Assembly (NCBI GenBank): GCA_903845195.1
Contig: CAIMWO010000038.1
Location: 1-64,000, forward strand
Reading direction: 5' to 3'
DNA from: an uncultured Phycisphaerales bacterium
GTDB taxonomy: Bacteria > Planctomycetota > Phycisphaerae > WQYP01
DNA length: 64,000 nt
Below are positions 15,101 through 24,575 of the stretch, piece by piece (position 1 is the first letter of the stretch; each line of letters starts with the position of its first letter). Under the pieces are notes generated by a model. The model saw only the letters and a program-made list of their open reading frames with translations, was not told the DNA's origin and did no database searches. The translations under genes were made by a program, and so were the position numbers.

Positions 15101-15702
15101 TGCATGCGGAGGCGAAAGATGTCGGGATGGGCGAGGCCGGAGACGAGGGTTTCGCCGAGGCCCCAGGTGGCTTCAATAACGATTTCATCGCTGGAGCCGG
15201 TGTGGGGGTTGGCGGTGAAGAGGACGCCGGCGACTTCGGCGCGGGCCTGGCGCTGGACGACGACGGCCATGGGGACGTGGTCGGCTTCGACGCCGTGGCG
15301 CGAGAGGTAGGCGCGGGTGCGGGCGGAATTGGCGGAGGCGAGGCAGCGTTCGATGGCGTCGATGACGGCGGGGTCGTCGGCGACGTTTAAGAAGGATTCG
15401 TATTGGCCGGCGAGGGAGGCGGCATCGGAATCTTCGGCGGTGGCGGAGGAGCGGACGGCGACGAGGGTGTGGGGATCATCGGCGAGCAGGGTGCGGTAAG
15501 CTGTGAGGATTTCGGTGCGGAGGGTTTCGGGCAAATGGGGGTTGGGCGATTTGCAGGTGGCGGAGGCATGGGTCGTGAGGACGAAGCCGGGGGGGACGTC
15601 GAAGCCAGCGCGGAGGAGTTGTCCGAGCTTGGTGGCTTTTCCGCCGCAGAGGGAGACGTCTTGGGCGTCGCGCAGGTCTTGGATGAGGGGGAGGGGAGTC
15701 AT
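12139..15702 (-). CDS. PEP-synthase-like protein with unusual membrane C-terminus
   Basis: This 1187-residue protein begins with a pyruvate/PEP-binding ATP-grasp domain: GGKATKLGQLLRAGFDVPPGF, VAVRSSATAEDSDAASLAGQ, VLFTANPHTG, and EATWGLGETLVSG. A linker of about 400 residues follows, then the swivelling phosphohistidine domain (LVCPSTDPNWTPLF, GGSLSHGAVVAREMGIPAV; catalytic His in SHG). True PEP synthase then has a TIM barrel. Here it is replaced by about 300 residues with three or four membrane spans (SSVLVAALWIALLLLIAWM, LLAGMFPIALLLGPMVTLF, IYIITYIPLMFLT). One stretch (QRFATDTKRLRAAKARGTQ) recalls DUF106/EMC3-like proteins. It may phosphorylate or dephosphorylate a partner, as other PEP-synthase-like paralogues do, at the membrane. 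Confidence 0.75.
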   Translation of the reverse strand: MTPLPLIQDLRDAQDVSLCGGKATKLGQLLRAGFDVPPGFVLTTHASATCKSPNPHLPETLRTEILTAYRTLLADDPHTLVAVRSSATAEDSDAASLAGQYESFLNVADDPAVIDAIERCLASANSARTRAYLSRHGVEADHVPMAVVVQRQARAEVAGVLFTANPHTGSSDEIVIEATWGLGETLVSGLAHPDIFRLRMHDGSLIDQTLAEKTLMISSGAGEGPVPADRRHISCLDEASLRTLWQLARKVSTTFELPQDVEWALERDPQNQLRLRVLQSRAITTMAAAQEYHTLVRDVTDSLRKILSPSPKPAAGPLVLHNLAETLPHPTPLTWSVIGPFMTGTGGFGEMYRLAGFDPSPRMHHDGFLHLLAGKIYMDAACAGEMFFAGFPYRYDPHELAANPDATQNPPTLPAGSLPARMRAMRRVKRANAHLARYASSLDGKLNDRIIPAFAAWCRQEESRDLSILSTAELIALWETRRRKTLDEFSPLSLLPSLIAGQAVAELQQFLAEEFWNERLNPSETAQLLASPNDPDRTLSANAGLWELGQLTDPARLQSLSAWLVNYGHRGPNEFDLSSPRWRERPADVLSIAEKLRNAPDPFKRHDEHIAEVRRLEQRLSQLLPARKRKHFAQLISLARRYMIFRENGKYHLMRGYCLLRDLALECGKRMTLGNDVFLLSAPEMLRALDSSESRVPRSTLSLLIAHRKIRRAAERRLELPALITDPNFHAQTPSAPDGASQEHFEAFCLSAGIGSGPVRVVLSPEEATGPQGRDLGEKYVLVCPSTDPNWTPLFMNAAALVLERGGSLSHGAVVAREMGIPAVVFKNATTTLRDGEHVVVDAHQGRVRRGHEITQPPTIEHPPELPVPPTGNWERKITKSSVLVAALWIALLLLIAWMPQSSVYQNAMEAWDELLWPLILFVGKPWTVAILAGSMAAGMMLTQRFATDTKRLRAAKARGTQKPKGLQPEVQARLLLAGMFPIALLLGPMVTLFLWLPLRMNPAADPPPAPADATLVAKLQEGGLHAVLQVPPGVNVEGDTHRQSPPIRKTLLTLLDQIRTDHAPPEKIRDLEAYLAQPIEPQTLTWKLHADHEGQYRLIVMVGREAGGQVRWSVGQYQLPGWTADDEIHGPLHSLELIPAPTESRSTAFWTPFKPFGFHWDLGWLGIYIITYIPLMFLTKRLLRVP

Positions 15703-15904
15703 TGAGGAGAGGCCCCCTGCTCTTCGACGGACGACATTCGAAGGACGAATGACGAATCAGATTGGAATGACGAATGGTTGAAGGAAGAAAACGAATGGAG
15801 TGATACGGGGCGATGGAGATTTGCATAAGTAAGTACCGAAGGGAACATGCCCAGCGGGGCCCCTGCCCCACTGGGCATGGCACCCGGAGCTCGTGCCATT
15901 GATG

Positions 15905-17386
15905 TCAGGGGGCGATTTCGAAGCATCGGATGCCTCCGGTTTCGGTGCCGACGATGAGTTTATTTTGGGTGACGACGGGGATGGCGAGGGAGAGATTCTG
16001 GCTGGTTTTGCCTTCGTCGGCGAGGAGCAGGCGTTCGGTGACGGCGCCGGTGTCGAGATCGATAACGGCGAGGGTTCCATCGGAGGCAAGGGCGAAGACG
16101 TGAGAGCTCTTGGTGGAGACGCCACCGAGAACGGCGGCGCTGGTGGCGGAGACTTTGGCGTGCCAGAGGATGTGGCCGTCGGAGAGCGCGAGGGCGAAGA
16201 TTTCGCCGTTGCGGCAGCCGGCGAGGACTTTGTCTGCGATGACGGTTAGCGATCCGAGGACGGAATCGGGGAGTGGCGTTTTCCAGTGCACGTTTCCGGG
16301 AATTTTGTCGAGGGCGAGGACTTGGCCGGCGGGATGGGGATCGGAGAAGACGTAGTCGCCGTTGCCGGCACCGATGAGGACGAGGTTGCCGGAGAGGGTG
16401 ACGTTGCCAGTGGCGGGGTAATCGGTGGTGCGTCGCCAGAGGATACGCGGGGTTCCGGCGGCGGTGAGGGCGTCATCGGCGTCTGGGCGGAGTGCGACGA
16501 CGGCTGAGCCGTTGACGCCGGAGCCAATGTAGATGTTGCCGGAGGGATCGACGGCGGGGGAGCTTTCGGGGTCGGTGATTTTGTGGCGCCAGAGTTCCTG
16601 GCCGGTGGCGATATCGACGGCGAGGACGTAGCCGGCGTGCCAGGGGCCATCGCCGGTGGCTTGGCGGTCGGGGCCTTCGATGGCGCCGACGCCTACGACG
16701 GCGGTTTCGCGACCTTGTCGGGTGAGGATGGCGGGCGAACTTTCAATGTGGAGCGGGGTTGCGATGGACCAGAGGGTTTTCCCGGTATCCAAATCGATGC
16801 AATGGAGGCGGCAATCGGCATCTTCGTGGAGGCCTTCACCGATGATGATGCGGCGGTTGTCGGCGGTGACGGCGGGAGAGGAGAAGAAGGCTTTGAAATC
16901 CTGTCCGGGGGAGATTTCGGCGGCTTTCCAGAGTGGCTTGCCGGTTTCGAGATCGAGGGCCCAGATCACACCATACTTGGAGGCCAGGTCCATGATGGTC
17001 ACGGGGGCGATCACTTTTCCAGCGACGATACGGGGTGTGGAGAGGGGGATACCGCCGTCGAGGTCGTGGTGCCAGAGTTGGCGCAGGATGTGTTGTGAGG
17101 CGGTTTGGGTGGCGGCTTGCTGGCGGAGAATCTCTCGGGCAACGGCGGCCCAGTCGGTCTTGGCGGGATCGGGTGTTTTGGCGGCGGTGGCCCAGCGGAT
17201 GGAGGCGATCAGAAGGGCGATGGCTGCCAGGGTGGCAAGGACTGATCCCGGGCGACGGCGGCAGAGGGTCCAGAGGGCACGCGGGCTGGCGAGGGCAGCG
17301 AGGAGGCTGGTGAGACCGGCGACGATGGCCGGCAAGAGGGCGGCTCCGGCGTTGACGAAAATCGGCACCACGGCGAGGGAGGACAT
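15905..17386 (-). CDS. Membrane-anchored PQQ-like beta-propeller protein
   Basis: The start chosen is ATG 17386 (GGAG eight bases upstream), though the frame is open to 17455. Two hydrophobic segments near the N-terminus (VPIFVNAGAALLPAIVAGL and LATLAAIALLIASIRW) precede a periplasmic propeller. PQQ_2-type blades recur as ALDLETGKPLWKA, CIDLDTGKTLWSI, AVDIATGQELWRH, ALDKIPGNVHWKT and ALALSDGHILWHA. No quinoprotein catalytic residues can be assigned, so it is more likely a scaffold or binding protein than a dehydrogenase. It runs opposite to the TPR/propeller group that begins at 17586, with about 200 bp of shared promoter space between. Confidence 0.8.
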   Translation of the reverse strand: MSSLAVVPIFVNAGAALLPAIVAGLTSLLAALASPRALWTLCRRRPGSVLATLAAIALLIASIRWATAAKTPDPAKTDWAAVAREILRQQAATQTASQHILRQLWHHDLDGGIPLSTPRIVAGKVIAPVTIMDLASKYGVIWALDLETGKPLWKAAEISPGQDFKAFFSSPAVTADNRRIIIGEGLHEDADCRLHCIDLDTGKTLWSIATPLHIESSPAILTRQGRETAVVGVGAIEGPDRQATGDGPWHAGYVLAVDIATGQELWRHKITDPESSPAVDPSGNIYIGSGVNGSAVVALRPDADDALTAAGTPRILWRRTTDYPATGNVTLSGNLVLIGAGNGDYVFSDPHPAGQVLALDKIPGNVHWKTPLPDSVLGSLTVIADKVLAGCRNGEIFALALSDGHILWHAKVSATSAAVLGGVSTKSSHVFALASDGTLAVIDLDTGAVTERLLLADEGKTSQNLSLAIPVVTQNKLIVGTETGGIRCFEIAP

Positions 17387-17585
17387 CAGGGAAACTCCGG
17401 ACTGGCACAGAGGAGACAGGGGTACAAGGTGCAGGAACATGGTGAGTTGATGCAATTCCTCTCCTCGGCCAACGTTGCATCTTAACGGCTATTGCCTATA
17501 GGCTCGTTGTTCATTGTAACTGGAGATCGATTCGGTGGCTCATTGGGCAGTACGAACGGGCACCGAAGACAGGGGAAGCAGATTG

Positions 17586-20500
17586 ATGCGTCGTTGGTAT
17601 TTTGCGGCCTGCGTGGTGGCCATTCAGGCGGTTGCTGCGGGTGCTGATCAGCTGCCGGCGGAAGCAGGGCGGTCGGCGATTGATGCTGCGAGCCAGGCGC
17701 TGGGTCAGCATCAATATGCGCAGGCCGCCGGGTTGGCCAAGGCGTTTCTGGATGATCGCCAGCTGGCGCATTCGCCGCTGGTGCCGCTGGCGGAGTATTA
17801 CCGCGGATACGCGCTGTTCCAAATGAAGGAGTATGCGTCGGCGGCGCGGTCGCTGGCTCAGCTGGCGCCGTTCGATCAAGAATTCGGTCCGCATGCCCGC
17901 TACCTGTTGGGGCGGATTCATCATCTGGCGGGGGAATTTCCGGAGGCGATGGCGGATTACAAGTCGGTGGCGGAAGGGTTTGCAGCACAGAAGAGGTTGG
18001 CGGGGGAAGCGCTCAAGGGGGCTGGGCTAGCGCAGGAGCGCAAGCATTTTCTGGAAGGGCTGGCGAGCGGGCCTGCGCCGGAATATGTGGCGCGGGCGTC
18101 GTTTTACTATGCGAGTTTGCTGGGGGAAACCGGACATACGGCGGAGGCGATTGAGCGGCTGCGTCCGTTTGCTGATGCGCACGCCAAGACGCCGCTGGCC
18201 CAGGAGGCGACGGTGCGGCTGGGTTTGTCGCTGCTGCAGATGAAGAATTTTGCGGAAGCGAAGAATGTGTTGCAGCCGCTTTGCGATGGAGCGGTCGAGC
18301 CGCACCCGTTTCTCGATCAGGCGCTCTGGTTCAGTGCGCGGGCACAGATGAATCTGGGGGATGCGGCCAATGCGCAAGCGGTGAAAGATGCGCGGCAGGC
18401 GGGCCTGGAGCTTTATCGCAAGGCGGCCGAGGCTGCGGGGAAAGCGGCTGCGGCGGGGGACGGCGAGGCGGCGATCCGCCGGGCGGATATTCTGCTGGAG
18501 ATTGCGGACGCACAACTGGCGGCCAGTCAATATAAGGATGCGGCGGGGACGTATGGCACGGTCGTCACGGAGTTTTCGGCATACCGGATGCCGGAGGCCG
18601 GGGCGCGCGTGGAGCAGGCATTGGAGCGGCAGATCACGGCGTTGCATCTGGCGGGGGAATTCAAGACGGCGGGGGAGTTGGCGAAGAAGTTTGTGGCGGG
18701 ATATCCGAAGTCGCTGCTGATGCCTTCAGTTCTTCTGCGAAGTGCAGAGACGAATTCTCTTTCGGCGATTGCCGCCAGCGCGGACCCGCTCAGAGCGAAA
18801 GAGGCGAAGGCGATGTTTGAAGAATCCGTTGCGCATTACCAGAAGCTGATCGCGGATTATCCGGATTCGCCACAGATCAACGCGGCGCGGCAGGCGGTGG
18901 GGAATGTGTATTGCAGGCTGGGGCAGTATGGGAAGGCCGCGGAGGCGTTTCAGTCGATTCCGGACGCGGAGCGCTCGGGAGAATTGAGTGCGGTGTCCTA
19001 TGTTCAGGGGGACTGCCTGCTGCGGACGCTGCCGCCGGAAGGCGAGGATGCATTAACCGCGGGGCGGCTGCTGCAACAGGCGGAGACGGCGGCGAAGAAT
19101 TTTTCCAACTTTGCCGGGCAAGCGCCGGCCAATCACCCGCTGATTCCCGAGGCGCTATTGAAACTGGGTTTTGCGCACCAGCGCATTGCGGAGGTGCTGG
19201 CGGATCAAAACGAGCGGCGGCGCGAATTGCAGATGGCGCGTGAGGCTTACGAGAAATTGATTGCGCTGTCGTCAGCGTTGCCGGTGGAGACGCCTACTTC
19301 AGCGATGGCTATTTTCGAACGCGCCAAGGTGATGATTCTTCTGGGCGATTTCAACGGCGGAGGGAACGAGCTGCGGCGATTCACCACGGATCCGTTGCAG
19401 AAGACGGCGGTGGCGCTGCCTGCGGTCACGCGGTGTGCGGTGATCCTTCGGGCACAATATAAACCTCTGGACGCCGTGGACATTGTCAAGCAATTCCGCG
19501 AACGGAACGAGGCGGCGTTGGCTGCGAATCCGGCGAGCGCCGCGATGCTGCCGATGTTGATGTACGAGCAGGCGATGGCGATGAAGGAGACGGGAACGCC
19601 GGAGAATGTCGCGGCGGCGCGCGAGATGTTCGAGCAACTGGCGCAATCGCCTGCTGCGGCCAAGACGGCGGTGGCGGGGGAGTGCCGCTGGCGTTTGGGG
19701 CAAAGCAAACGGGAAGAACTGGCGCGAGCGCTGACGGGGGCGAACAAAGCCTGGCGTGCGGCGGTTCGTCCGGAGGCGGTGGCTGCGACGGAGAAGAATC
19801 TCGCGGCGGTAGTTAAGAATATGGAAGATTGGATTACGGCGAATATGACCGTGGTCGAGGAACAACGCAAGGCGGTGCACGCGAATGCCGGCGGAGCGGA
19901 TAACGACGCGGCGGAGACGGCGTTGCGGATGGCGTACGAAATTGTGTGGGCCAGGCGGGTGCTTTCGGATGTGCAACTGGACGCGGCCCGAAGCAAGCTT
20001 CCGGCGGGATCGACGACGACGGTGGCGCTGCAGCCAATGGAAATCAAGACCCATCAGGAGTACCGGGAGCTGATTGCGGCGGCGGACAAGGTGCAGAGTC
20101 CGCTGGCGATTGTGTGCCGCATGGAGTGGGCGGAGATGCTCATGGAGCGCGGCGATGTTCCGGGTGCATCCAATTCCGATACGGCGCTGGAGCTTTTGAC
20201 CGATGCACTGGAGCAGAATCCGGTGGTGGAACTGGCGGATCGGGCGCGGATACGGATTGCGGCGTGCCTGCTGGCCCGAAAACAACCGGATATCGCCCTG
20301 AAGCAGGCCACGATTGTGCTGAACAGCAATCGCTGGCCGTACCAGGCGGAGGCCCGCTATCTCTGCGGGGCGGCATGCCTGGCGCAGAAAGATATGGCCC
20401 GGGGAATCGATATCCTCACACCGTTCCGGTCGGAGGCGCGGTTGTTCAACAATCGCGAAGTGGCGGACCGGGCATTGTTTGAATTGGCGACGGCATGCCG

Positions 20501-20612
20501 GGATGCAAAACGGATCGACGACTCGCGTACGGCGGCGGGGATGATTATTGCGCGATATCCGAATTCGCCGCTGGTTGAGGACGCACGGAAGTTAATCGCG
20601 GACCTTCATTGA
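17586..20612 (+). CDS. Exported TPR protein, about 1008 aa
   Basis: The start is ATG 17586 after AGGGGA. The N-terminus is a signal peptide (MRRWYFAACVVAIQAVAAGA). TPR-like helical pairs fill the rest: QALGQHQYAQAAGLAKAFL, YRGYALFQMKEYASAARSL, YVARASFYYASLLGETGHT and others up to LARKQPDIALKQATIVL. The layout recalls long tol-pal/YbgF-like TPR proteins of planctomycetes that scaffold envelope complexes. The next gene begins 13 nt downstream, and the four genes to 24940 are packed as an operon, so they probably work together at the envelope. No catalytic motif. Confidence 0.75.
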   Translation: MRRWYFAACVVAIQAVAAGADQLPAEAGRSAIDAASQALGQHQYAQAAGLAKAFLDDRQLAHSPLVPLAEYYRGYALFQMKEYASAARSLAQLAPFDQEFGPHARYLLGRIHHLAGEFPEAMADYKSVAEGFAAQKRLAGEALKGAGLAQERKHFLEGLASGPAPEYVARASFYYASLLGETGHTAEAIERLRPFADAHAKTPLAQEATVRLGLSLLQMKNFAEAKNVLQPLCDGAVEPHPFLDQALWFSARAQMNLGDAANAQAVKDARQAGLELYRKAAEAAGKAAAAGDGEAAIRRADILLEIADAQLAASQYKDAAGTYGTVVTEFSAYRMPEAGARVEQALERQITALHLAGEFKTAGELAKKFVAGYPKSLLMPSVLLRSAETNSLSAIAASADPLRAKEAKAMFEESVAHYQKLIADYPDSPQINAARQAVGNVYCRLGQYGKAAEAFQSIPDAERSGELSAVSYVQGDCLLRTLPPEGEDALTAGRLLQQAETAAKNFSNFAGQAPANHPLIPEALLKLGFAHQRIAEVLADQNERRRELQMAREAYEKLIALSSALPVETPTSAMAIFERAKVMILLGDFNGGGNELRRFTTDPLQKTAVALPAVTRCAVILRAQYKPLDAVDIVKQFRERNEAALAANPASAAMLPMLMYEQAMAMKETGTPENVAAAREMFEQLAQSPAAAKTAVAGECRWRLGQSKREELARALTGANKAWRAAVRPEAVAATEKNLAAVVKNMEDWITANMTVVEEQRKAVHANAGGADNDAAETALRMAYEIVWARRVLSDVQLDAARSKLPAGSTTTVALQPMEIKTHQEYRELIAAADKVQSPLAIVCRMEWAEMLMERGDVPGASNSDTALELLTDALEQNPVVELADRARIRIAACLLARKQPDIALKQATIVLNSNRWPYQAEARYLCGAACLAQKDMARGIDILTPFRSEARLFNNREVADRALFELATACRDAKRIDDSRTAAGMIIARYPNSPLVEDARKLIADLH

Positions 20613-20625
20613 AGAGTGATGGAAG

Positions 20626-22440
20626 ATGGTCAATAACGGTCGGGAATATGTAAGGCGGAGCGCAGGGGACGGATGGTTCCGGCCTGGGGCGCGCGCCATG
20701 TCGGTGGCGTTATTCCTGCTGCCGATACTTGCGGCGGTGTTGGGTCTCGACGTGCGGCGGGCGCAGGCGTATATCGAAGTGCCGTACACGCTGGGCAGGG
20801 TGGTCAATGATGCGACAGTGATCACGGTTCTTCGCGTGGAAAAAGTGGACAAGGTGAAGAACACGATTGTCTATTCCAAGGTGGAGGATTTGAAAGGCAA
20901 ATCTCCGGACATCATCAATCACAACATTGCGCAGGCGGGTTTTAATCCGCGCGAATGGCAGAACGTGATTGCTTGGGCAGAGACAGGCAAAACGGCAGTT
21001 TTCTTTTCGAATGGATCAGCATCGGAAACGTGCATCGATACATATTGGTACCAGTGTTATCCCGGGGGCGAGTGGTGGAACATGTACCACGCGGAGCCGT
21101 ATTTGCTGCGGACGTATGCCGGGCGTTCGGAGCGCCTGGCGCCGCTGGTCAGGAGCATTCTGTCGGGAGCGGAGGTCATTACGACCTGCATGATCGACGG
21201 TGACAAGATGGGGTTGCAGCTGCGGCAGTGCCGGACGCAGCGACTGAAGGCTTCGCTGAAGATTCAGGATTACAACGCGGCGCGGGATTTTGTCGGGTGG
21301 GGCGGGGACGAGATCAAGACGCTGAGCGATATGCCGGCGTATTCGCACCTGACGGTGTTGCCGCGGATCAGCGGGGCGGGAAGTTTTCGCATTGTCACGG
21401 CCGATATCGACAACGACAAGAAACCGGATGTTCTGCTGACGTCGGATGAGCACATCACGTTGCTGCAGAATGCGGGCGGGGGTTCGTTCAATGAGGTGTC
21501 GCTTCCGCCGGGAATTTCCGATGGTGGAGCCCGGGATGCGGCGTGGGGAGATTACGATCATTCGGGGAATGTTTCGCTGCTGCTGGCGACTCCGGGCGGT
21601 CCGCGGCTCTTGACCAATCTGGGCGGGACAAAGTTCCGCGATGATTCGGCGAAGATTCCCGCGCAGCCATACTGGCATGCAACGGCGTGTGCATTTTTCC
21701 CGATGGATGGGCGTCATGCCCTGCTGATCGCCGACGCTTATTCCGGTTTGCATCTCTTTCGCAACAAGCTCAGCGCGCCGGCGACGGCGGACGTGGCGGA
21801 GACGGTCGATTTTGAGGATGTGACCGCGGCGGGGAATCTGGCACCGCAGGGCCTTGCGGGCGAGAGCCGGGTCATTTCGCTGCATGTGGCCAATATTACG
21901 TCCCCGACATCGCCCAGCTTGATGGTGGTCACCGAGTCCGGGGCGCGGCTCTTCACGCTTGCGGGCGGTAAGTTTACAGAGAATGCTGTTTTCAAGCTGC
22001 CGCTGTCTGAGCCGGCCAGTGCGGCGCTGGCGGCCACAGAGGACGGCAAGCATCACTATCTGGCCGTGGTGAGCCGGCGTGGGGCACTGCAGTTGTTTCT
22101 GATTGATACGACAGGACGCGTCACGGACAAGTCGTCGTTTCTGCCGCGGAATCTGGACGGCATCACTTCGGCGGCGTTTGCGCTTCGTAAGCTTTCCGCA
22201 CGCGATGGTGGCAATCAGGTGCTTGAGCTTTATCTGGGACGGCTCAATGCGCCGAACGTTTACCTGCGGTCGGATGGCTTCGGGCATATTCTCGATGATT
22301 CCGCAGCGCTGGGACTGCAGCGCCGCATTTTTAACACGCGGGCTCTTCTGGCACTGCCGAACGCCAGCGTACCCTATCCGGAATTGTTTTTCCTGAATCA
22401 GAACCAGGAATCCGCACTCTTACTGGCCAGGCAGCAATGA
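20626..22440 (+). CDS. Exported FG-GAP/VCBS-repeat protein
   Basis: This 604-residue protein has an N-terminal hydrophobic export signal after a basic leader (ARAMSVALFLLPILAAVLGL). A domain with VNDATVITVLRVEKVDK and several cysteines (ETCIDTYWYQCYPGGEWW) comes first. FG-GAP-type propeller units follow, for example IVTADIDNDKKPDVLLTSD and AAWGDYDHSGNVSLLLATPG, the Asp-rich loops being typical calcium sites. It resembles the product of 10720-11952, so the two may be distant paralogues. It overlaps the next gene by 4 nt (ATGA). Likely an extracytoplasmic binding protein of unknown target. Confidence 0.7.
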   Translation: MVNNGREYVRRSAGDGWFRPGARAMSVALFLLPILAAVLGLDVRRAQAYIEVPYTLGRVVNDATVITVLRVEKVDKVKNTIVYSKVEDLKGKSPDIINHNIAQAGFNPREWQNVIAWAETGKTAVFFSNGSASETCIDTYWYQCYPGGEWWNMYHAEPYLLRTYAGRSERLAPLVRSILSGAEVITTCMIDGDKMGLQLRQCRTQRLKASLKIQDYNAARDFVGWGGDEIKTLSDMPAYSHLTVLPRISGAGSFRIVTADIDNDKKPDVLLTSDEHITLLQNAGGGSFNEVSLPPGISDGGARDAAWGDYDHSGNVSLLLATPGGPRLLTNLGGTKFRDDSAKIPAQPYWHATACAFFPMDGRHALLIADAYSGLHLFRNKLSAPATADVAETVDFEDVTAAGNLAPQGLAGESRVISLHVANITSPTSPSLMVVTESGARLFTLAGGKFTENAVFKLPLSEPASAALAATEDGKHHYLAVVSRRGALQLFLIDTTGRVTDKSSFLPRNLDGITSAAFALRKLSARDGGNQVLELYLGRLNAPNVYLRSDGFGHILDDSAALGLQRRIFNTRALLALPNASVPYPELFFLNQNQESALLLARQQ

Positions 22441-24575
22441 AAGACGTGATGAAGATATTGAGAAATATTCGGCCGGGTGCGCGATCCCTTGCGGCGCCGG
22501 CGGCGGTGGTTGTTGCGCTATTCATGGTGTTGATGGCGGCGACGGTTCGGGCCGATTGGCTTACGTATCGCGGTTCGGCGGCGCGGCTGGGGACGCTCGA
22601 CAGAGATTTCAGGCCCATCCTCAAGCCGAAAGTGCTGTGGACGTATAAGACGCCGGAGAACTTCATCGCCGCACCGGTTCCGGAGAAGAATATCTTGTTC
22701 GTCTCGGCGCTGGGCGGATTCAACTCGGCGCAGATCTATGCCATCAATATGCAGGAGGATCCCACGACCAAGCGTAAGGCGGGCGAAACGCTTTGGTCAA
22801 AATCGTCGCCGTTCATCAAGCTTCCGACGGTGTCTTCTCCGGCGGTGTTCAATAACGTGGTGATTTTCGGCGACGGGATGCATCAGACGGATGGCGCAGC
22901 ACTCTATGCATTCGATATCACGACGGGCCATCCGCTGTGGCGCTACGAGCTCGACGGGAAACTGGTGCACATGGAAGGGTCGCCCGTGGTCGATCCAAAA
23001 TTCCCCGGCGGGCCGGCGGTCTTCATCGGTGGGGGGGATGCGGGGGTGCTGGCGATTGCTGCGGGTTCGGCGACTTTTGAGGGCAAGAATCTCACGCTGG
23101 CGCAACTCCGCGACCTGCAGAACACGCGATGGGAAAATCTTGCGGTCAAGTACGAGGCGCAGAAGAAGAAAGACCCCGATTTCGCGATTCCGCCGTCCGA
23201 TGATGCATTGCCCAAGCCCCTCGCGAAAAAGCTCTGGCAGGCAGGCGAGAAGCAGTGGCATGTCGATGCTCCGTTGGTACTGGCAGGGAAGGATGGGGAC
23301 CGGATCATCGTTTCTTCGGCGTTTATCGAGAATGACCACTGCGGAAAGCGGGTGGTGGCATGCCTGGATAAGAAGGACGGTAAGACCCTGTGGGAAACGG
23401 CGGTGGATCTGAATCCGTGGGCGGGCGCCACAGTGGATGGCGAGAACGTGATCGTCGGTTGTTCGAGCATTCGCTACGACCGGGATCAGCTCAGCCAAGG
23501 CAAGGGGCTGTTATACAATCTCGATCTGGCGACGGGCAACGTGAAATGGAAGAAGGAGCTTTCCGGCGGGGTGCTGGGGGCGGTTGCGGTGAGCGACGGG
23601 ATGGCGGTTTGCACGACGACCAATGGCCGCGTGCGAGCGTTCGACATCGCTTCCGGCGAGCAGAAGTGGCGGTTTGCCGTCGATAATTCCGGGTTCTTTA
23701 CCGCACCGGTGATATCGGGCACGGGTGAGAATGCCCTGGTGTATGCCGCGGACCTCAGGGGCGTGTTGCATGCGGTGAAGCTTGCTACGGGCGAAGCGCT
23801 TTGGGCGATGGATGTGGGGCGCGACAACATGGTGCAGGCGCCGGGCGGCTTTTACAGTTCGCCGGTGCTGCACGATGGGGCGTTGTATCTTGCCACGTGC
23901 AATCTGCAGGGGGATTTTGCGGGGCAGCCTTGCGCGATTGCCTGCATCGTGGATGAGACGTTTAAGCCTGCGAGCGCCCGGCCGAAGGTGATTGTGGATA
24001 AGGTTCATCGCTACATTGATATCCCGGCGCTGGTAGCGCCGCGGAAATTGCCGACGCTCAAGGACATCTACCCGCTGGAAGTCGTCGCGACGTATCCGAC
24101 GCCTCAGGGACAGAAGGCGCATGAAACCGTGGTGATCACGGAGGTGCTTCCGTCGGAGTTGCACAAGGCGCTGGTGGGGCTGGGCGCTACCGCGGGCGTG
24201 CCGATCAAAGGCGATGGCGAACCGACCGGGTCGCTGGTGGCCGTTTCGCTGGTCATTCCGGGGCTTTCGGGCAAGGATCGCGTGATCCCCATCGAGAAGT
24301 GCATCATCGATCAGCGGACGGGCAAGCCGCTGCCGCCGCTGCACTGGCGTTTCACCGGCTCGGCATACCGGCAACTCGATCCTGACAAGCCGGAAAAGGC
24401 GTATGGGGCCGACATCGCGGGGACGTTCGTGACGATTTACCCGGTGACGGATGAGACGGTGATTCAGTCGGATTTGCCGAATGAAGCGCAATCGTCGTTG
24501 AAGCTGGAAATGAATCGCAACATCATTCCTGAAGAGAATGCGCCGCTGCGGCTCCGCATCGAGGTGCTGAAATGA
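22437..24575 (+). CDS. Exported PQQ-like beta-propeller protein, 712 aa
   Basis: The start ATG 22437 overlaps the preceding stop (ATGA). A second ATG at 22449 is possible. A hydrophobic segment (AAPAAVVVALFMVLMAATVRA) acts as signal. Mature sequence opens with DWLTYRGSAARLG, typical of PQQ-like quinoprotein folds. Blades follow as ALYAFDITTGHPLWRYEL, VACLDKKDGKTLWETAV, LYNLDLATGNVKWKKEL, VRAFDIASGEQKWRFAV and LHAVKLATGEALWAMDV. About 200 C-terminal residues after 510 are not propeller. Catalytic dehydrogenase residues are not evident. It forms an operon with neighbouring exported proteins. Confidence 0.8.
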   Translation: MKDVMKILRNIRPGARSLAAPAAVVVALFMVLMAATVRADWLTYRGSAARLGTLDRDFRPILKPKVLWTYKTPENFIAAPVPEKNILFVSALGGFNSAQIYAINMQEDPTTKRKAGETLWSKSSPFIKLPTVSSPAVFNNVVIFGDGMHQTDGAALYAFDITTGHPLWRYELDGKLVHMEGSPVVDPKFPGGPAVFIGGGDAGVLAIAAGSATFEGKNLTLAQLRDLQNTRWENLAVKYEAQKKKDPDFAIPPSDDALPKPLAKKLWQAGEKQWHVDAPLVLAGKDGDRIIVSSAFIENDHCGKRVVACLDKKDGKTLWETAVDLNPWAGATVDGENVIVGCSSIRYDRDQLSQGKGLLYNLDLATGNVKWKKELSGGVLGAVAVSDGMAVCTTTNGRVRAFDIASGEQKWRFAVDNSGFFTAPVISGTGENALVYAADLRGVLHAVKLATGEALWAMDVGRDNMVQAPGGFYSSPVLHDGALYLATCNLQGDFAGQPCAIACIVDETFKPASARPKVIVDKVHRYIDIPALVAPRKLPTLKDIYPLEVVATYPTPQGQKAHETVVITEVLPSELHKALVGLGATAGVPIKGDGEPTGSLVAVSLVIPGLSGKDRVIPIEKCIIDQRTGKPLPPLHWRFTGSAYRQLDPDKPEKAYGADIAGTFVTIYPVTDETVIQSDLPNEAQSSLKLEMNRNIIPEENAPLRLRIEVLK

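Noticed and set aside
12139-15705. Many plus-strand frames of 60-200 codons rich in Gly, Glu and Arg
   Set aside because: They lie opposite the PEP-synthase-like gene in a GC-rich region and lack family motifs and ribosome sites.
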